Shown piece by piece: positions 37,153 through 46,900 of a DNA stretch of 64,000 bases. How positions within the stretch are numbered: position 1 is the first letter of the stretch; every line of letters starts with the position of its first letter. This DNA is from Duganella sp. BuS-21. GTDB lineage: Bacteria; Pseudomonadota; Gammaproteobacteria; Burkholderiales; Burkholderiaceae_D. Location of the stretch: NCBI GenBank assembly GCA_041874725.1, contig CP097466.1, positions 4,588,001-4,652,000 of the forward strand, given 5' to 3'. Under the pieces are notes generated by a model. That model had not been told where the DNA came from, did no database searches, and saw nothing but the letters and a program-made list of their open reading frames with translations. The translations under genes and the position numbers were made by a program.

Positions 37153-37289
37153 GGAAAGTATCGGTCTCTATAAAGTTCGGGATGCAGGCGCTCGCCCCGT
37201 CGACGCGGTAGGCGCGCGACGTGAGGCTAGCACATGGTAAGCCAAAATCGCCATACCGGATGCGCGAAAAAGATTATAAAGGTATGTGC

Positions 37290-37571
37290 TCAGGGCAAGG
37301 TAATGGCGGGCGCCTGAACTTCAAGACCCGGCTGCGATGACGTGTAGTCCGGTTCGGCCGCCAGCGCGGCGGCCAGGCGCGCGCCGAAACCCTCGCTTAG
37401 TTCGCCGCCCGGCGTGCTGCGCAGCACGTCCCCGCTCAGGTGATAGGCGCGCCAGGCGGCGCGTCCTTCCAGCGTGCCGAGCGCGGCCAGAGCCAGCTCC
37501 CGTTCGCTGTCCGGCAGCTCACCGTCGGCCAGCGCCGAGATGTGTTCGTGCAGTCTTTTTTGGGTATCCAT
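37290..37571 (-). CDS. rseA: Short RseA-like anti-sigma-E protein
   Basis: The product has 93 residues from ATG at 37571 (GAG seven bases upstream); an ATG at 37586 would add five residues. The start matches the RseA N-terminal sigma-binding domain: EHISALADGELPDSERELAL, then WRAYHLSGDVLRS. It ends soon after, with no membrane span and no periplasmic domain, whereas typical RseA (about 170-210 residues) crosses the inner membrane. It follows rpoE by 72 bases. Without a span, release of sigma-E cannot depend on DegS/RseP cleavage of this protein in the usual way. I see no frameshifted continuation downstream. Confidence 0.85.
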   Translation of the reverse strand: MDTQKRLHEHISALADGELPDSERELALAALGTLEGRAAWRAYHLSGDVLRSTPGGELSEGFGARLAAALAAEPDYTSSQPGLEVQAPAITLP

Positions 37572-37643
37572 CGCGTATCTCGCCATCTCGAAACCAAGTC
37601 CGCTGTTTTGCCGGACGCCAACAGCTATGCCATCATTGCCGCC

Positions 37644-38246
37644 TTACCAGCGCTTGTCAACCGGCATGTCGAGCAAGGGCCGCAGTTGGTCGGCGATCAC
37701 CTCGCGCGCGCGGAAAATGCGGCTGCGTACCGTGCCGATCGGGCAGGCCATGATGTCGGAAATTTCCTCATAGCTGAGCCCGTCGATCTCGCGCAGGGCA
37801 ATCGCGGTGCGCAAGTCCACCGGCAAGGCGTCCATGGCGGCGTTGACGGTCTGGGCAATCTGCTTGCTGGCCAGCATGGATTCCGGGGTGTTGATGTCGC
37901 GCAAATACTCACCATCGTTCAAGCCCTCCGCTTGCTCGGCGTCGGCGTCGGCAAACGTGGGCGTGCGCCGCCCCTGCGTCGCCAGGGAATTCTTGGCGGT
38001 GTTGATGCCGATGCGGTACAGCCAGGTGTAGAAAGCCGAATCGCCACGAAAATGCCGCAACGCCCGGTATGCCTTGATGAAGGTTTCCTGCACCACGTCC
38101 TCCGCCTCCGCAGGGTCGTGCACGATGCGCGACAACAGGCGCATGAGCCGGCGCTGATATTTCGCCACCAGCAAATCAAAAGCCTGTTTGTCGCCATCGC
38201 GGACCCGCTCGACCAGCAACTGGTCGCACTCGCGTTCTGTCGTCAC
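37644..38246 (-). CDS. rpoE: RNA polymerase sigma factor RpoE (sigma-E)
   Basis: This 200-residue ECF sigma factor of the envelope stress response has region 2 at about 24-95 (EDVVQETFIKAYRALRHFRG, YTWLYRIGINTAKN) and region 4 at 135-190 (LPVDLRTAIALREIDGLSYE, IMACPIGTVRSRIFRAR). Length and sequence are typical of the RpoE group. It is the first gene of rpoE-rseA-mucD and has a good sigma-E-type promoter upstream, so it probably activates itself. Confidence 0.96.
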   Translation of the reverse strand: MTTERECDQLLVERVRDGDKQAFDLLVAKYQRRLMRLLSRIVHDPAEAEDVVQETFIKAYRALRHFRGDSAFYTWLYRIGINTAKNSLATQGRRTPTFADADAEQAEGLNDGEYLRDINTPESMLASKQIAQTVNAAMDALPVDLRTAIALREIDGLSYEEISDIMACPIGTVRSRIFRAREVIADQLRPLLDMPVDKRW

Positions 38247-38312
38247 TCCTGCATTCCTCGGTGGTCTGCAGCGCTGCCACTTCGTCCAACCGTATGCGAT
38301 ACCGCATATGCT

Positions 38313-38340
38313 ATAGAGTTAGCTCGCTGCAAGAAGTTCA
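38313..38340 (-). promoter_or_regulatory. Sigma-E-type promoter of rpoE
   Basis: On the minus strand TGAACTT (38340-38334) and TCTAT (38317-38313) are separated by 16 bases, matching the sigma-E consensus (GGAACTT, 15-16 bases, TCTAA-like). The leader to the rpoE ATG is about 60 bases. The -35 box overlaps the ygfX stop codon. It indicates autoregulation. Confidence 0.65.
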
Positions 38341-38808
38341 CGCTGCCGGCGTGTTTATTTGGGCGCGCGTGGCGGCACGGCATGCCAGCGCCAGAGCGCG
38401 CCACTCGTGCCGCCTTACGCTGTCCGGCAGCACCGCCAGCGTCCGTACGCCGCCCGAGGCATCGCGCAGACGCAGTAACAGCAGGCGCGGCCACAGCGTC
38501 GCGCCATCCAGCCGGCATAACGCACTGTCGTTGTGCTGGTATACCGCCAGCCGCACGCGGCCGACACCGGATATATCAAGCTGTCGCGCAATAGCGGATG
38601 GACGCCCGAACAGCCAACCCAGCACGCCCATCAGCAAGCACAAGCACGGCGCAGCGACGCCGGGACACGCGGCGGCGGACGCCAACACGCAACAGCACAG
38701 GCCGGCATGCGCGATGCGCAGGCCGCACGAGGGGCGGACAATGACGGACACCGCAATCGACATGAGGGCAGCACCAAACAACACATGCATTAAAACGGGG
38801 GATACCAC
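38338..38808 (-). CDS. YgfX-like membrane protein
   Basis: This 156-residue protein has two or three hydrophobic segments at its start (VLMHVLFGAALMSIAVSVIV, CLCLLMGVLGWLFG) and a soluble end with the pattern PRLLLLRLRDASGG..RTLAVLPDSV..HEWRAL, as in YgfX/CptA proteins. In E. coli YgfX affects cell shape proteins and pairs with SdhE; here no sdhE lies nearby. In betaproteobacteria a similar gene commonly sits between fabF and rpoE. Function in this setting is unknown. Confidence 0.6.
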   Translation of the reverse strand: MVSPVLMHVLFGAALMSIAVSVIVRPSCGLRIAHAGLCCCVLASAAACPGVAAPCLCLLMGVLGWLFGRPSAIARQLDISGVGRVRLAVYQHNDSALCRLDGATLWPRLLLLRLRDASGGVRTLAVLPDSVRRHEWRALALACRAATRAQINTPAA

Positions 38809-38864
38809 GTGGAAGCGCCGGCGCGATGGCCGGGCAATTCAGGCGCCGGTGGGAGCCGGCGCCG

Positions 38865-38905
38865 AATTCTCGCTCACCCTGGTTGGACAGGATGAGGCGA
38901 GAATT
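38865..38905. terminator. Hairpin downstream of fabF
   Basis: AATTCTCGC (38865-38873) pairs perfectly with GCGAGAATT (38897-38905), with an inner CCCTG/CAGG. It lies 14 bases after the fabF stop. No T-run follows on the minus strand (a T6 lies on the plus side at about 38,914), so it is a weak or attenuating end of the fatty acid gene run. Confidence 0.45.
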
Positions 38906-38918
38906 GGTTCAAACTTTT

Positions 38919-40166
38919 TTAGACTTTGCCAAAGACCAAACTACCGTTGGTGCCGCCAAAGCCGAACGAGTTTTTGACTGCATACTCGATCTTCATGTCG
39001 CGGGCCACATTGGCGCAGAAGTCCAGGTCGCAGTTCGGGTCCTGGTTGAAGATGTTGATGGTCGGAGGCGACACCTGATGGTGGATCGCCAACACCGTAA
39101 ACACTGCCTCCAGGCCGCCTGCGCCACCCAGCAGGTGGCCGGTCATCGACTTGGTCGAATTGACCACCAGCTTCTTGGCGTGGTCGCCGAAGGTGCGCTT
39201 GATGCCCTGCACTTCAGCCACGTCGCCCTGCGGCGTCGAGGTGCCGTGCGCATTCACGTACTGCACCTGGTCCGGGTTGATGCCGGCGTTGCGCAAGGCG
39301 GCTTGCGCCGATTTGCTGCCACCGCTGCCATCTTCCAGAGGCGAGGTCATGTGATAAGCATCGGCGCTCATGCCGAAGCCCACCACTTCCGCGTAGATCT
39401 TGGCGCCGCGCGCCTTGGCGTGTTCGTACTCTTCGAGCACCATCACGCCCGCGCCTTCGCCCAGCACGAAACCGTCGCGGTCCGTATCCCATGGACGGGA
39501 TGCGGTCGCTGGATCGTCGTTGCGGGCCGACAGCGCCTTGGCCGAGGCGAAACCGCCCAGGCCCAGCGGCGACACGGTCGATTCAGCGCCACCGGCGATC
39601 ATCACGTCGGCATCGCCGTACTCGATCAAACGAGCGGCGGCGCCGATGCAGTGCAGGCCGGTAGTACAAGCCGTGACGATCGACAGGTTAGGACCACGCA
39701 TGCCGTACTTGATCGACAGGTTGCCCGAGATCATATTGATGATCGAGGCCGGCACGAAGAACGGCGAGATACGGCGCGGACCGCGCTTGTCGTAATCTTC
39801 CTTCTGCTCTTCGATCATCGGCAGGCCGCCGATGCCGGAACCGACGATCACGCCGATGCGGTCGGCGTTTTCTTCGGTGACAACCACGCCGGAGTCCTGC
39901 ACAGCCTGGATGCCGGCCGCCATGCCGTAGTGGATAAAGGTATCCATGTGGCGCGCTTCTTTCGCGGAGATGTACTCCTCGATGTTGAAGCCTTTGACCT
40001 CGCCGGCAAAACGGGTGCTGAAAGCAGATGCGTCAAACTTGGTGATGGTGGCAATCCCGGATTTGCCCTCGGTGGCCGCTGCCCACGAGTCGGCAATATT
40101 ATTGCCGATCGGAGTGACGGCGCCCAGGCCGGTAATGACAACACGACGGTTTTTAGAACCTCTCAA
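38919..40166 (-). CDS. fabF: 3-oxoacyl-[acyl-carrier-protein] synthase II
   Basis: This condensing enzyme elongates acyl-ACP with malonyl-ACP. The 415-residue protein has the thiolase-fold triad: Cys in [12 protein letters not shown], His in [12 protein letters not shown] and His in [13 protein letters not shown]. The N-terminus [16 protein letters not shown] and end [11 protein letters not shown] are typical. It follows acpP by 30 bases, the classical acpP-fabF pair. Confidence 0.97.
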   Translation of the reverse strand: MRGSKNRRVVITGLGAVTPIGNNIADSWAAATEGKSGIATITKFDASAFSTRFAGEVKGFNIEEYISAKEARHMDTFIHYGMAAGIQAVQDSGVVVTEENADRIGVIVGSGIGGLPMIEEQKEDYDKRGPRRISPFFVPASIINMISGNLSIKYGMRGPNLSIVTACTTGLHCIGAAARLIEYGDADVMIAGGAESTVSPLGLGGFASAKALSARNDDPATASRPWDTDRDGFVLGEGAGVMVLEEYEHAKARGAKIYAEVVGFGMSADAYHMTSPLEDGSGGSKSAQAALRNAGINPDQVQYVNAHGTSTPQGDVAEVQGIKRTFGDHAKKLVVNSTKSMTGHLLGGAGGLEAVFTVLAIHHQVSPPTINIFNQDPNCDLDFCANVARDMKIEYAVKNSFGFGGTNGSLVFGKV

Positions 40167-40196
40167 GCGATTCTCCTAAAGTCGATCGGGCAGATA

Positions 40197-40436
40197 TTAC
40201 GCCTTGACGTGCGCGGTAGCGTAGTCGATCGCTTGCTGCACGGTGGTGATTTTTTCTGCTTGTTCGTCCGGGATTTCCATTTCGAACTCGTCTTCCAGTG
40301 CCATCACCAGTTCAACGGTGTCCAGCGAGTCAGCACCCAGATCATCGACGAACGACGATTCGGTTTTGATGTCTGCTTCGGCGACGCCCAGTTGTTCAGC
40401 GACGATTTTCTTAACGCGTTGTTCGATATCCGACAT
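40197..40436 (-). CDS. acpP: Acyl carrier protein
   Basis: This acidic 79-residue protein carries growing acyl chains on phosphopantetheine bound to Ser in [15 protein letters not shown] (about residue 37). Length and sequence are the usual ones. A 144-base gap with an AT-rich stretch separates it from fabG and likely holds its own promoter, in line with its high expression. Confidence 0.98.
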   Translation of the reverse strand: MSDIEQRVKKIVAEQLGVAEADIKTESSFVDDLGADSLDTVELVMALEDEFEMEIPDEQAEKITTVQQAIDYATAHVKA

Positions 40437-40580
40437 GTTATGGCTCCATTTTGTTTGTTACGGAAAGCGCGCATTTTATCAGGTTTGCGCACTGAAAAAC
40501 TAATTTCGGTGTCTGCTGCTAAATATACCGAAATTACTACTAAAAGATTTGAAACGGCTTTATTCGTGCGCCGTTCCCCA

Positions 40581-41327
40581 TCAGTTCATATACATACCGC
40601 CATTCACGTGGAGGGTGGTACCGGTAATATAAGCGGCTTGCGGCGACGCCAGGAAGGCGACCGCTGCAGCGATATCCTCCGGCTTGCCGAGGCGCGCCAG
40701 GGGAATTTGCGTCAGCAAGGCGGCGTGCTGCTCTTCGCCCAGCGACTTGGTCATGTCGGTATCGATAAAGCCCGGCGCCACGCTGTTGACGGTGATGTTG
40801 CGGCTGCCGATCTCGCGCGCCAGCGCGCGGGTCATGCCTTCCACGCCGGCCTTGGCGGCGGCGTAGTTCATCTGGCCCGGATTGCCGGACGAGGCCACCA
40901 CCGAGGTGATATTGATGATGCGGCCGGCCTTGGCCTTCATCATGCCGCGCAGCACGGCGCGCGACAGGCGGCCAACCGCGCTCAGATTGGTGGCGATGAC
41001 GCTATCCCACTCCTCGTCCTTCATGCGCATGGCCAGGTTATCCTGGGTGATGCCGGCATTGTTGACCAGGATGGCGACCGCGCCGTAAGTCTTGGTGATC
41101 TCGTCGATGACGGCGGCGCAGGCTTCGGCGTTGGTGACGTTCAGCACCATGCCCTTGCCGGCTTCGGCGCCGATCTCGGCCAGGTAGGCGGAGATCGCTT
41201 CGGCGCCCGCTTCAGTGGTGGCGGTGCCGACCACGCGCGCACCCTGGCGCGCCAACTCTTGCGCGATGGCCTTGCCGATGCCGCGCGATGCGCCCGTAAC
41301 CAGGGCGACTTGATTTGCTAAAGTCAT
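40581..41327 (-). CDS. fabG: 3-oxoacyl-[acyl-carrier-protein] reductase
   Basis: This NADPH-dependent short-chain reductase of 248 residues has the Rossmann motif TGASRGIGKAIA, NNAGITQDN, catalytic Ser in NITSVVASSG and the YxxxK pair in MNYAAAKAGVEG, ending GTTLHVNGGMYM. It performs the first reduction of the fatty acid cycle. It follows fabD by 48 bases. Confidence 0.97.
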   Translation of the reverse strand: MTLANQVALVTGASRGIGKAIAQELARQGARVVGTATTEAGAEAISAYLAEIGAEAGKGMVLNVTNAEACAAVIDEITKTYGAVAILVNNAGITQDNLAMRMKDEEWDSVIATNLSAVGRLSRAVLRGMMKAKAGRIINITSVVASSGNPGQMNYAAAKAGVEGMTRALAREIGSRNITVNSVAPGFIDTDMTKSLGEEQHAALLTQIPLARLGKPEDIAAAVAFLASPQAAYITGTTLHVNGGMYMN

Positions 41328-41375
41328 GATTGTCCTTCTACAGTAAATACGGAGTGTGCCTGCATGCGCAAACGC

Positions 41376-42311
41376 TTATTTGAGCTCGCTCAATACGCGT
41401 TCCAGCGTGGCCTGATCGTAAACCGCGTCGCCCACCAGATTGGCGTCGATGCGCTTGGTCAGACCCATCAGCACTTTGCCCGGGCCGCACTCGACCAGCC
41501 TGGTGATGCCTTCGGCGCCGATCTTCTGCACCGTTTCCACCCAGCGCACCGGCGCGGCGGCCTGGCGCACCAGCGCATCCTTGATGGCGGCCGGATCGTT
41601 CAGCACAGCGACGTCGACGTTGTTGATCAGCTGGATCTGCGGCGCCGAGAAGGTGATGTTTTCCAGGTAGTCGCGCAGGCGGTCCGAGGCCGGCTTCAGC
41701 AGCGACGAGTGGAACGGCGCCGAGACCGGCAGGCGCATGGCGCGCTTGGCGCCCTTGGCCTTGGCGATTTCGCAGGCGCGCTCGACAGCGGCGGTTTCGC
41801 CGGCGATCACCACTTGCGCCGGGGCGTTGAAGTTGACGGCTTCGACCACGCCACCAGCGGCGGCGGCTTCGGCGCAGGCGGCGCGCACGTCGTCGTCCGA
41901 CAGGCCCAGCACCACGGCCATGGTGCCCTGCCCGACCGGCACGGCTTCCTGCATGGCTTGCGCGCGGAAGCGCACCAGCGGCACGGCGTCCTTGAAGGCA
42001 ATCACGCCGGCGGCCACCAGGGCCGAATATTCGCCCAGGCTGTGGCCGGCGACGACGGCAGGCACGGCGCCACCGGCGGCGATCCACGCACGGTAGGCGG
42101 CCACGCCGGCGGTCAGCATCACCGGCTGGGTGTTGGTGGTCAGGTCCAGCGCTTCTTTCGGGCCTTCGGCCATCAGCTTGCCGAGGTCGAATTGCAGCGC
42201 GTCGGAGGCTTCGGCGATGGTCTGGGCGACCACCGGATTGCCGGCAAAGCCGTCCATCATCGCAATTGCTTGCGAACCTTGGCCTGGGAATACAAAAGCA
42301 AATTTAGTCAT
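41376..42311 (-). CDS. fabD: Malonyl-CoA:ACP transacylase
   Basis: FabD loads malonyl groups on AcpP. The 311-residue protein from ATG at 42311 starts MTKFAFVFPGQGSQAIAMM, has the nucleophile in VVAGHSLGEYSALVAAG and the catalytic His in VSAPFHSSLL. An in-frame ATG at 42353 would add 14 residues unlike the family, so I reject it. It sits between fabH and fabG. Confidence 0.96.
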   Translation of the reverse strand: MTKFAFVFPGQGSQAIAMMDGFAGNPVVAQTIAEASDALQFDLGKLMAEGPKEALDLTTNTQPVMLTAGVAAYRAWIAAGGAVPAVVAGHSLGEYSALVAAGVIAFKDAVPLVRFRAQAMQEAVPVGQGTMAVVLGLSDDDVRAACAEAAAAGGVVEAVNFNAPAQVVIAGETAAVERACEIAKAKGAKRAMRLPVSAPFHSSLLKPASDRLRDYLENITFSAPQIQLINNVDVAVLNDPAAIKDALVRQAAAPVRWVETVQKIGAEGITRLVECGPGKVLMGLTKRIDANLVGDAVYDQATLERVLSELK

Positions 42312-42411
42312 GACTTCATCCATCTCTTTTATTATTGGCAGCAAAGCTATCATGCAAACATGACGGCTCTGCTACTGTTGAGCCCGTTAGAACTCTAATT
42401 CTAATTCAGGG

Positions 42412-43395
42412 TCAAAAACGCGCGAGCACGGCGCCCCAAGTGAAGCCACCACCGACGCCTTCCAGCAGGATGTTGTGGCCACGCTGCACGCGGCCATCGC
42501 GCACGGCGGCGTCCAGCGCCAGCGGGATCGAGGCGGCCGAGGTATTGCCATGCTGGTCGACGGTGACCACCATTTTTTCCATCGGCAGGCCCAGCTTCTT
42601 GGCAGTGCTGCTCATGATGCGCAGGTTGGCCTGGTGCGGGATCAGCCAATCGATCTGCTGCGCCTGCATGCCGGCTTTTTCCAGCGCTTCGTCGGCCACC
42701 TTGGCCAGTACCGACACGGCCAGCTTGAATACCGCCGGGCCGTCCATGTACAGGTAGGCTTCGCCGGCGGTGGCGCCGCTGAAGGTGTTGGGCATGCACA
42801 GGATGTCGGAGTGACTGCCGTCCGCGTGCAGGGCGGTGGCCAGGATGCCGGGCTCTTGCGACGCGCTCAGCACCACGGCGCCGGCGCCGTCGCCGAACAG
42901 CACGCAGGTGCTGCGGTCGGTGAAATCGAGGATGCGGGAAAATACTTCGGAACCGATCACCAGCACGTTCTGGTGCACGCCAGCGCGGATAAAGGCGTCG
43001 GCGGTCGACAGCGCGTAGACGAAGCCGCTGCACACGGCCTGCACGTCGACGGCGGCGCCGTGGTTGGTGATGCCCAGCTTTTGCTGCACGATGCAGGCGG
43101 TGCTGGGGAAGCTGCCGAAGAAATCCGGGGTCGAGCTGGCAACGATGATCAGGTCGATATCGTTGGGCTGCAGGCCGGCCATCGCCAGCGCATTCCTGGC
43201 GGCCTTGACCGCCAGGTCGGACGACTTTTCGTCAGGCGCGGCAAAGTGGCGCGCAGCGATGCCGCTACGGGTCGTGATCCACTCGTCCGAGGTCTCGATG
43301 CCTTTGGCAGCGAGTTGATCAGCCAGTTCCTGGTTGCTCACCCGCTTTGCCGGCAGATAACTGCCGGTGCCCATAATTTTGCTATACAAAGTCAT
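42412..43395 (-). CDS. fabH: 3-oxoacyl-[acyl-carrier-protein] synthase III
   Basis: FabH starts fatty acid synthesis by condensing acetyl-CoA with malonyl-ACP. The 327-residue protein has Cys in [14 protein letters not shown], His in [11 protein letters not shown] and Asn in [11 protein letters not shown], and the N-terminus [15 protein letters not shown]. It follows plsX by 16 bases. Confidence 0.97.
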   Translation of the reverse strand: MTLYSKIMGTGSYLPAKRVSNQELADQLAAKGIETSDEWITTRSGIAARHFAAPDEKSSDLAVKAARNALAMAGLQPNDIDLIIVASSTPDFFGSFPSTACIVQQKLGITNHGAAVDVQAVCSGFVYALSTADAFIRAGVHQNVLVIGSEVFSRILDFTDRSTCVLFGDGAGAVVLSASQEPGILATALHADGSHSDILCMPNTFSGATAGEAYLYMDGPAVFKLAVSVLAKVADEALEKAGMQAQQIDWLIPHQANLRIMSSTAKKLGLPMEKMVVTVDQHGNTSAASIPLALDAAVRDGRVQRGHNILLEGVGGGFTWGAVLARF

Positions 43396-43411
43396 GCCGT
43401 TCTACCGTCCA

Positions 43412-44473
43412 CTATGTCGTTGAGGTGGGTACTTCCGGGGCTTCGGTGTTACGCGGCATCAGCTCGGTGATCAGCGTCGAAATGTGCGGCAACACGTCAT
43501 TTTTTGCAGCATCATACGCTCGCTTGATCGCCCATTCAAAGGAATATGCATCGGCGCCGCCATGGCTCTTGAACACCAAGCCGCGCAAACCCAGCAGGCT
43601 GGCGCCGTTGTAACGCGACGGCGACAGCCGTTTCTTGATGTTGCTCAAGGCGCCGCGACCGATCAGCGCGCTCAGGATAGTCAGCGGATTGCGGGTGAAT
43701 TCGGACTTGACGGTGTCGGCGAAGAAGCGCGCTACGCCCTCCACCGCCTTCAGGGTGACGTTGCCGGTAAAGCCGTCGCACACCACCAGATCGGTGGTGC
43801 CCTTGAAGATGTCGTTGCCTTCGACGTTGCCGAAGAAATTCAGGGCGCCGCGTTCGTGGTCGGCCTGCAGCAGCTTGCTGGTGGCCTTGACCACGTCGTT
43901 GCCCTTGATGTCCTCGGTGCCGACGTTGAGCAGGCCGATGGTCGGGCGCTCGACGTTTTCCATGGCCGATACCAGCACCGAACCCATGATGGCGAACTGG
44001 TGCAGGTGGTGCGGCTCGCAGTCGACGTTGGCGCCCAAGTCCAGCATATAGGTCGGGCCGCCTTTTTGATTCGGCATGATGGAGCAGATCGCCGGACGGT
44101 CGACGCCGCTCATGGTCTTGAGCACGTAGCGGGCCACGGCCATCAGCGCGCCGGTGTTGCCGGCCGAGACGGAGGCTTGCGCCTTGCCGTCCTTGACCTG
44201 CTCGATGGCGACGCGCATCGACGAATCCTTCTTGCGGCGCAGGGCCACTTCGAGCGGATCGTCCATGGTGACTTGTTCGGAGGCATGCACCACGCTCAGG
44301 CGCGGGTGGGCGTCGGCGTGGTGCTTTTTCAGTTCGGCGCGGATGACGTCTTCGAGACCGACAAGGATCAGCTCGGCATCAGATTCGCGTTTGACGAAGG
44401 AAATAGCTGCGGGGATAGTGACTGAGGGGCCGTGATCGCCACCCATGCAGTCGATAGAAATTTTGATTGTCAT
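43412..44473 (-). CDS. plsX: Phosphate acyltransferase PlsX
   Basis: PlsX makes acyl-phosphate from acyl-ACP, the first step to phosphatidic acid with PlsY. The 353-residue protein starts [19 protein letters not shown] and has the blocks [17 protein letters not shown] and [17 protein letters not shown]. It links fatty acid and phospholipid synthesis, lying between rpmF (145 bases upstream) and fabH. Confidence 0.96.
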   Translation of the reverse strand: MTIKISIDCMGGDHGPSVTIPAAISFVKRESDAELILVGLEDVIRAELKKHHADAHPRLSVVHASEQVTMDDPLEVALRRKKDSSMRVAIEQVKDGKAQASVSAGNTGALMAVARYVLKTMSGVDRPAICSIMPNQKGGPTYMLDLGANVDCEPHHLHQFAIMGSVLVSAMENVERPTIGLLNVGTEDIKGNDVVKATSKLLQADHERGALNFFGNVEGNDIFKGTTDLVVCDGFTGNVTLKAVEGVARFFADTVKSEFTRNPLTILSALIGRGALSNIKKRLSPSRYNGASLLGLRGLVFKSHGGADAYSFEWAIKRAYDAAKNDVLPHISTLITELMPRNTEAPEVPTSTT

Positions 44474-44618
44474 TGTTTTAGCAAGCGGCAGAACCGCGAC
44501 AGCCGGAATCCGCGTTGGAACATGACGGTGTGCAAAACCAAATTGCAGCCGATGAAAAAAGAAAAAGCGATGCTACACAAGTCAGCACCGCCTGTTTCTG
44601 GTCCAGCAAAAACGTCGA

Positions 44619-44801
44619 TTACTCGTCGTTTTTGGTTTTCAGGACTTTGCGACCACGGTAAAAGCCGTTAGGGCTGATGTGGTGACGCAGGTGGGTTTCA
44701 CCGGTGGTTGGCTCGATGCCCAGTTGTGGAGCAACCAGGAAATCGTGCGAACGGTGCATACCGCGCTTCGATGGGGATTTTTTGTTCTGCTGAACTGCCA
44801 T
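44619..44801 (-). CDS. rpmF: 50S ribosomal protein L32
   Basis: This 60-residue basic protein starts [20 protein letters not shown], as L32 always does. It ends [19 protein letters not shown]. It has no zinc-binding CxxC pairs, so it is the Cys-less form. The order yceD-rpmF-plsX-fabH is conserved. Confidence 0.97.
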   Translation of the reverse strand: MAVQQNKKSPSKRGMHRSHDFLVAPQLGIEPTTGETHLRHHISPNGFYRGRKVLKTKNDE

Positions 44802-44957
44802 GTTAATGACTCCTAATACATAAGTTCTAAAATTCTAACACAATCGACCTGCATAAAACATGCGAATCGAGCCCTACTACATTGCACTGCAAACTTGCCA
44901 AGACTCGATGACACGCGTTTTGACACGTCCTTTACTTGAGGCGAACCTCGTTGCTAC

Positions 44958-45455
44958 TTATTCGGATTTGAGGCCCTTCAGGGCGTCGAATGGCGATATC
45001 TTCTCGCTTTTTGCCTTGTCCAGCAGGGAATCATCGGGGCAGACATCGTGTTTCGGCGTGTGCGGCATGGCCAGCAGCGCTTCGTCTTCCACCAGATACA
45101 TCAGCTCCATGCTGCGGCTGCCGACGATCACATCGATCGATTCATCGGCAATCATCGCTTCAATTTCATCTGCCTGTTCATCGTCCTTACCCAGCATCAG
45201 CACAGTCGACGAGGCGAGGTGGTGAGCATAAGGCTTCAGGCAGCGCTGGCAAACCAGCTGGACGGTGCCATCTACCGACAGCGTCAACTGGGGGAAGCCC
45301 ATCTTGCTGGCGCTTCCTGCCACTTTCCAGGTAATCTCGCCGGAGGCGTCCGCGCACTCCTTGGCCAGGCGGGTCATTTCAGCGACAGGCGTCACGCCAT
45401 CCTGCTTACCGTTGATTCGACAGAATTCAAAGGTGTCGATCACAAAAGCACTCAT
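44958..45455 (-). CDS. yceD: YceD (DUF177) protein
   Basis: This 165-residue protein of the DUF177 family is linked to 23S rRNA maturation in some bacteria. The motif LVCQRCLKPYAHHL (CxxC) and CPDDSLLDKAKSEKISPFDALKGLK are typical. I start at ATG 45455 (MSAFVIDTFEFCRI); the open frame continues upstream to 45566 but this extra part overlaps the divergent maf promoter region. The neighbour rpmF follows. Confidence 0.9.
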   Translation of the reverse strand: MSAFVIDTFEFCRINGKQDGVTPVAEMTRLAKECADASGEITWKVAGSASKMGFPQLTLSVDGTVQLVCQRCLKPYAHHLASSTVLMLGKDDEQADEIEAMIADESIDVIVGSRSMELMYLVEDEALLAMPHTPKHDVCPDDSLLDKAKSEKISPFDALKGLKSE

Positions 45456-45580
45456 TACAGAGGTTCCCCGGAAAACCTGCGATAATAGCAGGGTTTTCGA
45501 CATTAAGTCAAAGCCTTCGCGATTTTTTGCGTATTTCCTGTCGCAATATTGCCGGCGACAAAGCATATAACAAACCCCTC

Positions 45581-46171
45581 ATGACATCAAGTTTACTCGT
45601 ACTCGCGTCCAGCTCCGCCTACCGCAAAGAACTCCTGTCGCGCCTGCAGCTGCCTTTCGAGGTGGCCGTGCCCGACATCGACGAAACCCCGCAGCCGGGC
45701 GAAACGCCAAGCGCCACCGCGCTGCGCCTGGCCCGCGAAAAGGCCGCCGCCGTGGCCGCCAGGATGCCCGGCGCCATCGTCATCGGCTCCGATCAGGTCG
45801 CTACGCTGGACGGCGAGCAGATCGGCAAGCCCGGCAACCACGCCAAGGCACTGGCGCAATTGCAGAAAATGCGCGGCCGCGAAGTGATCTTCCACACCGC
45901 GCTGTGCGTGTGGGATGGCCGCAACGGCACCGCCCAAGTGGAAGACATCCAGACCGTGGTGAAGTTCCGCGATTTGCCGGACGCCGAGCTGGATGCCTAC
46001 CTGCGCATCGAGCAACCCTACGACTGCGCCGGCAGCGCCAAGAACGAAGCCTTGGGCATCGCCATCCTGGAACGCATCGACAGCAGCGACCCGACCGCCC
46101 TCACCGGCTTGCCATTAATCGCCCTGACAGGCATGCTGCGCGCCATTGGCGTCACCTTCTTCAAGAACTAA
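45581..46171 (+). CDS. Maf-like nucleotide pyrophosphatase
   Basis: This 196-residue protein starts at ATG 45581 (MTSSLLVLASSSAYRKELLS), the Maf signature with SSSxxR. Blocks ETPSATALRLAREKA and GSDQVATLDGEQIGKPG follow. Maf proteins hydrolyse modified or canonical nucleoside triphosphates; the YceF type (beside yceD) prefers 7-methyl-GTP, and the neighbourhood suggests that type. It is divergent from yceD and one base before the methylase gene. Confidence 0.93.
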   Translation: MTSSLLVLASSSAYRKELLSRLQLPFEVAVPDIDETPQPGETPSATALRLAREKAAAVAARMPGAIVIGSDQVATLDGEQIGKPGNHAKALAQLQKMRGREVIFHTALCVWDGRNGTAQVEDIQTVVKFRDLPDAELDAYLRIEQPYDCAGSAKNEALGIAILERIDSSDPTALTGLPLIALTGMLRAIGVTFFKN

Positions 46172-46172
46172 T

Positions 46173-46898
46173 ATGACCGGCACCCTCTTCTTAATACCGA
46201 ACACCCTGGGCGACACCGAAACGCTCGCCAGCGTCCTGCCCGAGCAGGTGCAGCACATCACCTCTCAACTCGACTACTTCGTGGCGGAAAACGCCAAGAC
46301 CGCGCGCGCCTTCCTGAAACTGGTCGGCGCGCAGCACCCGCTGTGCAAGCCGATGCAGGAAATCCAGATTGCCGAATTGAACGTGAACACCCCGGCGGCC
46401 GCGCTGGCCGACCTGCTGGCGCCGCTGCTGGCGGGCCGGGATGGCGGCCTGGTGTCGGAGGCCGGCGTGCCGGCGGTGGCCGACCCGGGCGCCGACCTGG
46501 TCCGCCTGGCGCACCAGCACAAGATCGCGGTGCGGCCGCTGGTCGGTCCGTCGTCGCTGTTGCTGGCGGTGATGGCGAGCGGCCTGAACGGCCAAAGCTT
46601 CGCCTTCAACGGCTACCTGCCGACCGACGCGGCGCAGCGCGCGGCCCGCATCAAGGAACTGGAACTGCGTTCGCGCAAGGAAAAGCAGACGCAGCTGTTC
46701 ATCGAAACGCCATACCGCAACGCCGCCATGCTGGAAGCGCTGATCGCCTCCTGCGCGCCGGGCACGCTGGTATGCGTAGCGACCGACCTCAGCCTGCCAA
46801 GCGAAACCATCCGCACGACCACGGCAGCGCTATGGAAAACCGCCCCTGCGCCGGACTTCCACAAAAAGCCCACCGTCTTCCTGCTGCTGGGTCAGTAA
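46173..46898 (+). CDS. RsmI-like SAM-dependent methyltransferase
   Basis: This 241-residue tetrapyrrole-methylase-fold protein (COG0313 branch, related to the 16S rRNA methyltransferase RsmI) starts MTGTLFLIPNTLGD at ATG 46173. Typical blocks are GLVSEAGVPAVADPGADLV, VGPSSLLLAVMASGLNG and FIETPYRNAAML. True RsmI is about 280 residues, so this shorter form is a paralogue of unknown target. It follows maf by one base, surely the same transcript. Confidence 0.85.
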   Translation: MTGTLFLIPNTLGDTETLASVLPEQVQHITSQLDYFVAENAKTARAFLKLVGAQHPLCKPMQEIQIAELNVNTPAAALADLLAPLLAGRDGGLVSEAGVPAVADPGADLVRLAHQHKIAVRPLVGPSSLLLAVMASGLNGQSFAFNGYLPTDAAQRAARIKELELRSRKEKQTQLFIETPYRNAAMLEALIASCAPGTLVCVATDLSLPSETIRTTTAALWKTAPAPDFHKKPTVFLLLGQ

Positions 46899-46900
46899 GC

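Noticed and set aside
37153..37289. Degenerate rseB between rseA and mucD
   Set aside because: The gap is only 137 bases and contains no RseB-like sequence in any frame.
38826..41321. 831-codon open frame on the plus strand
   Set aside because: Antisense to fabF, acpP and fabG; no recognisable domain.
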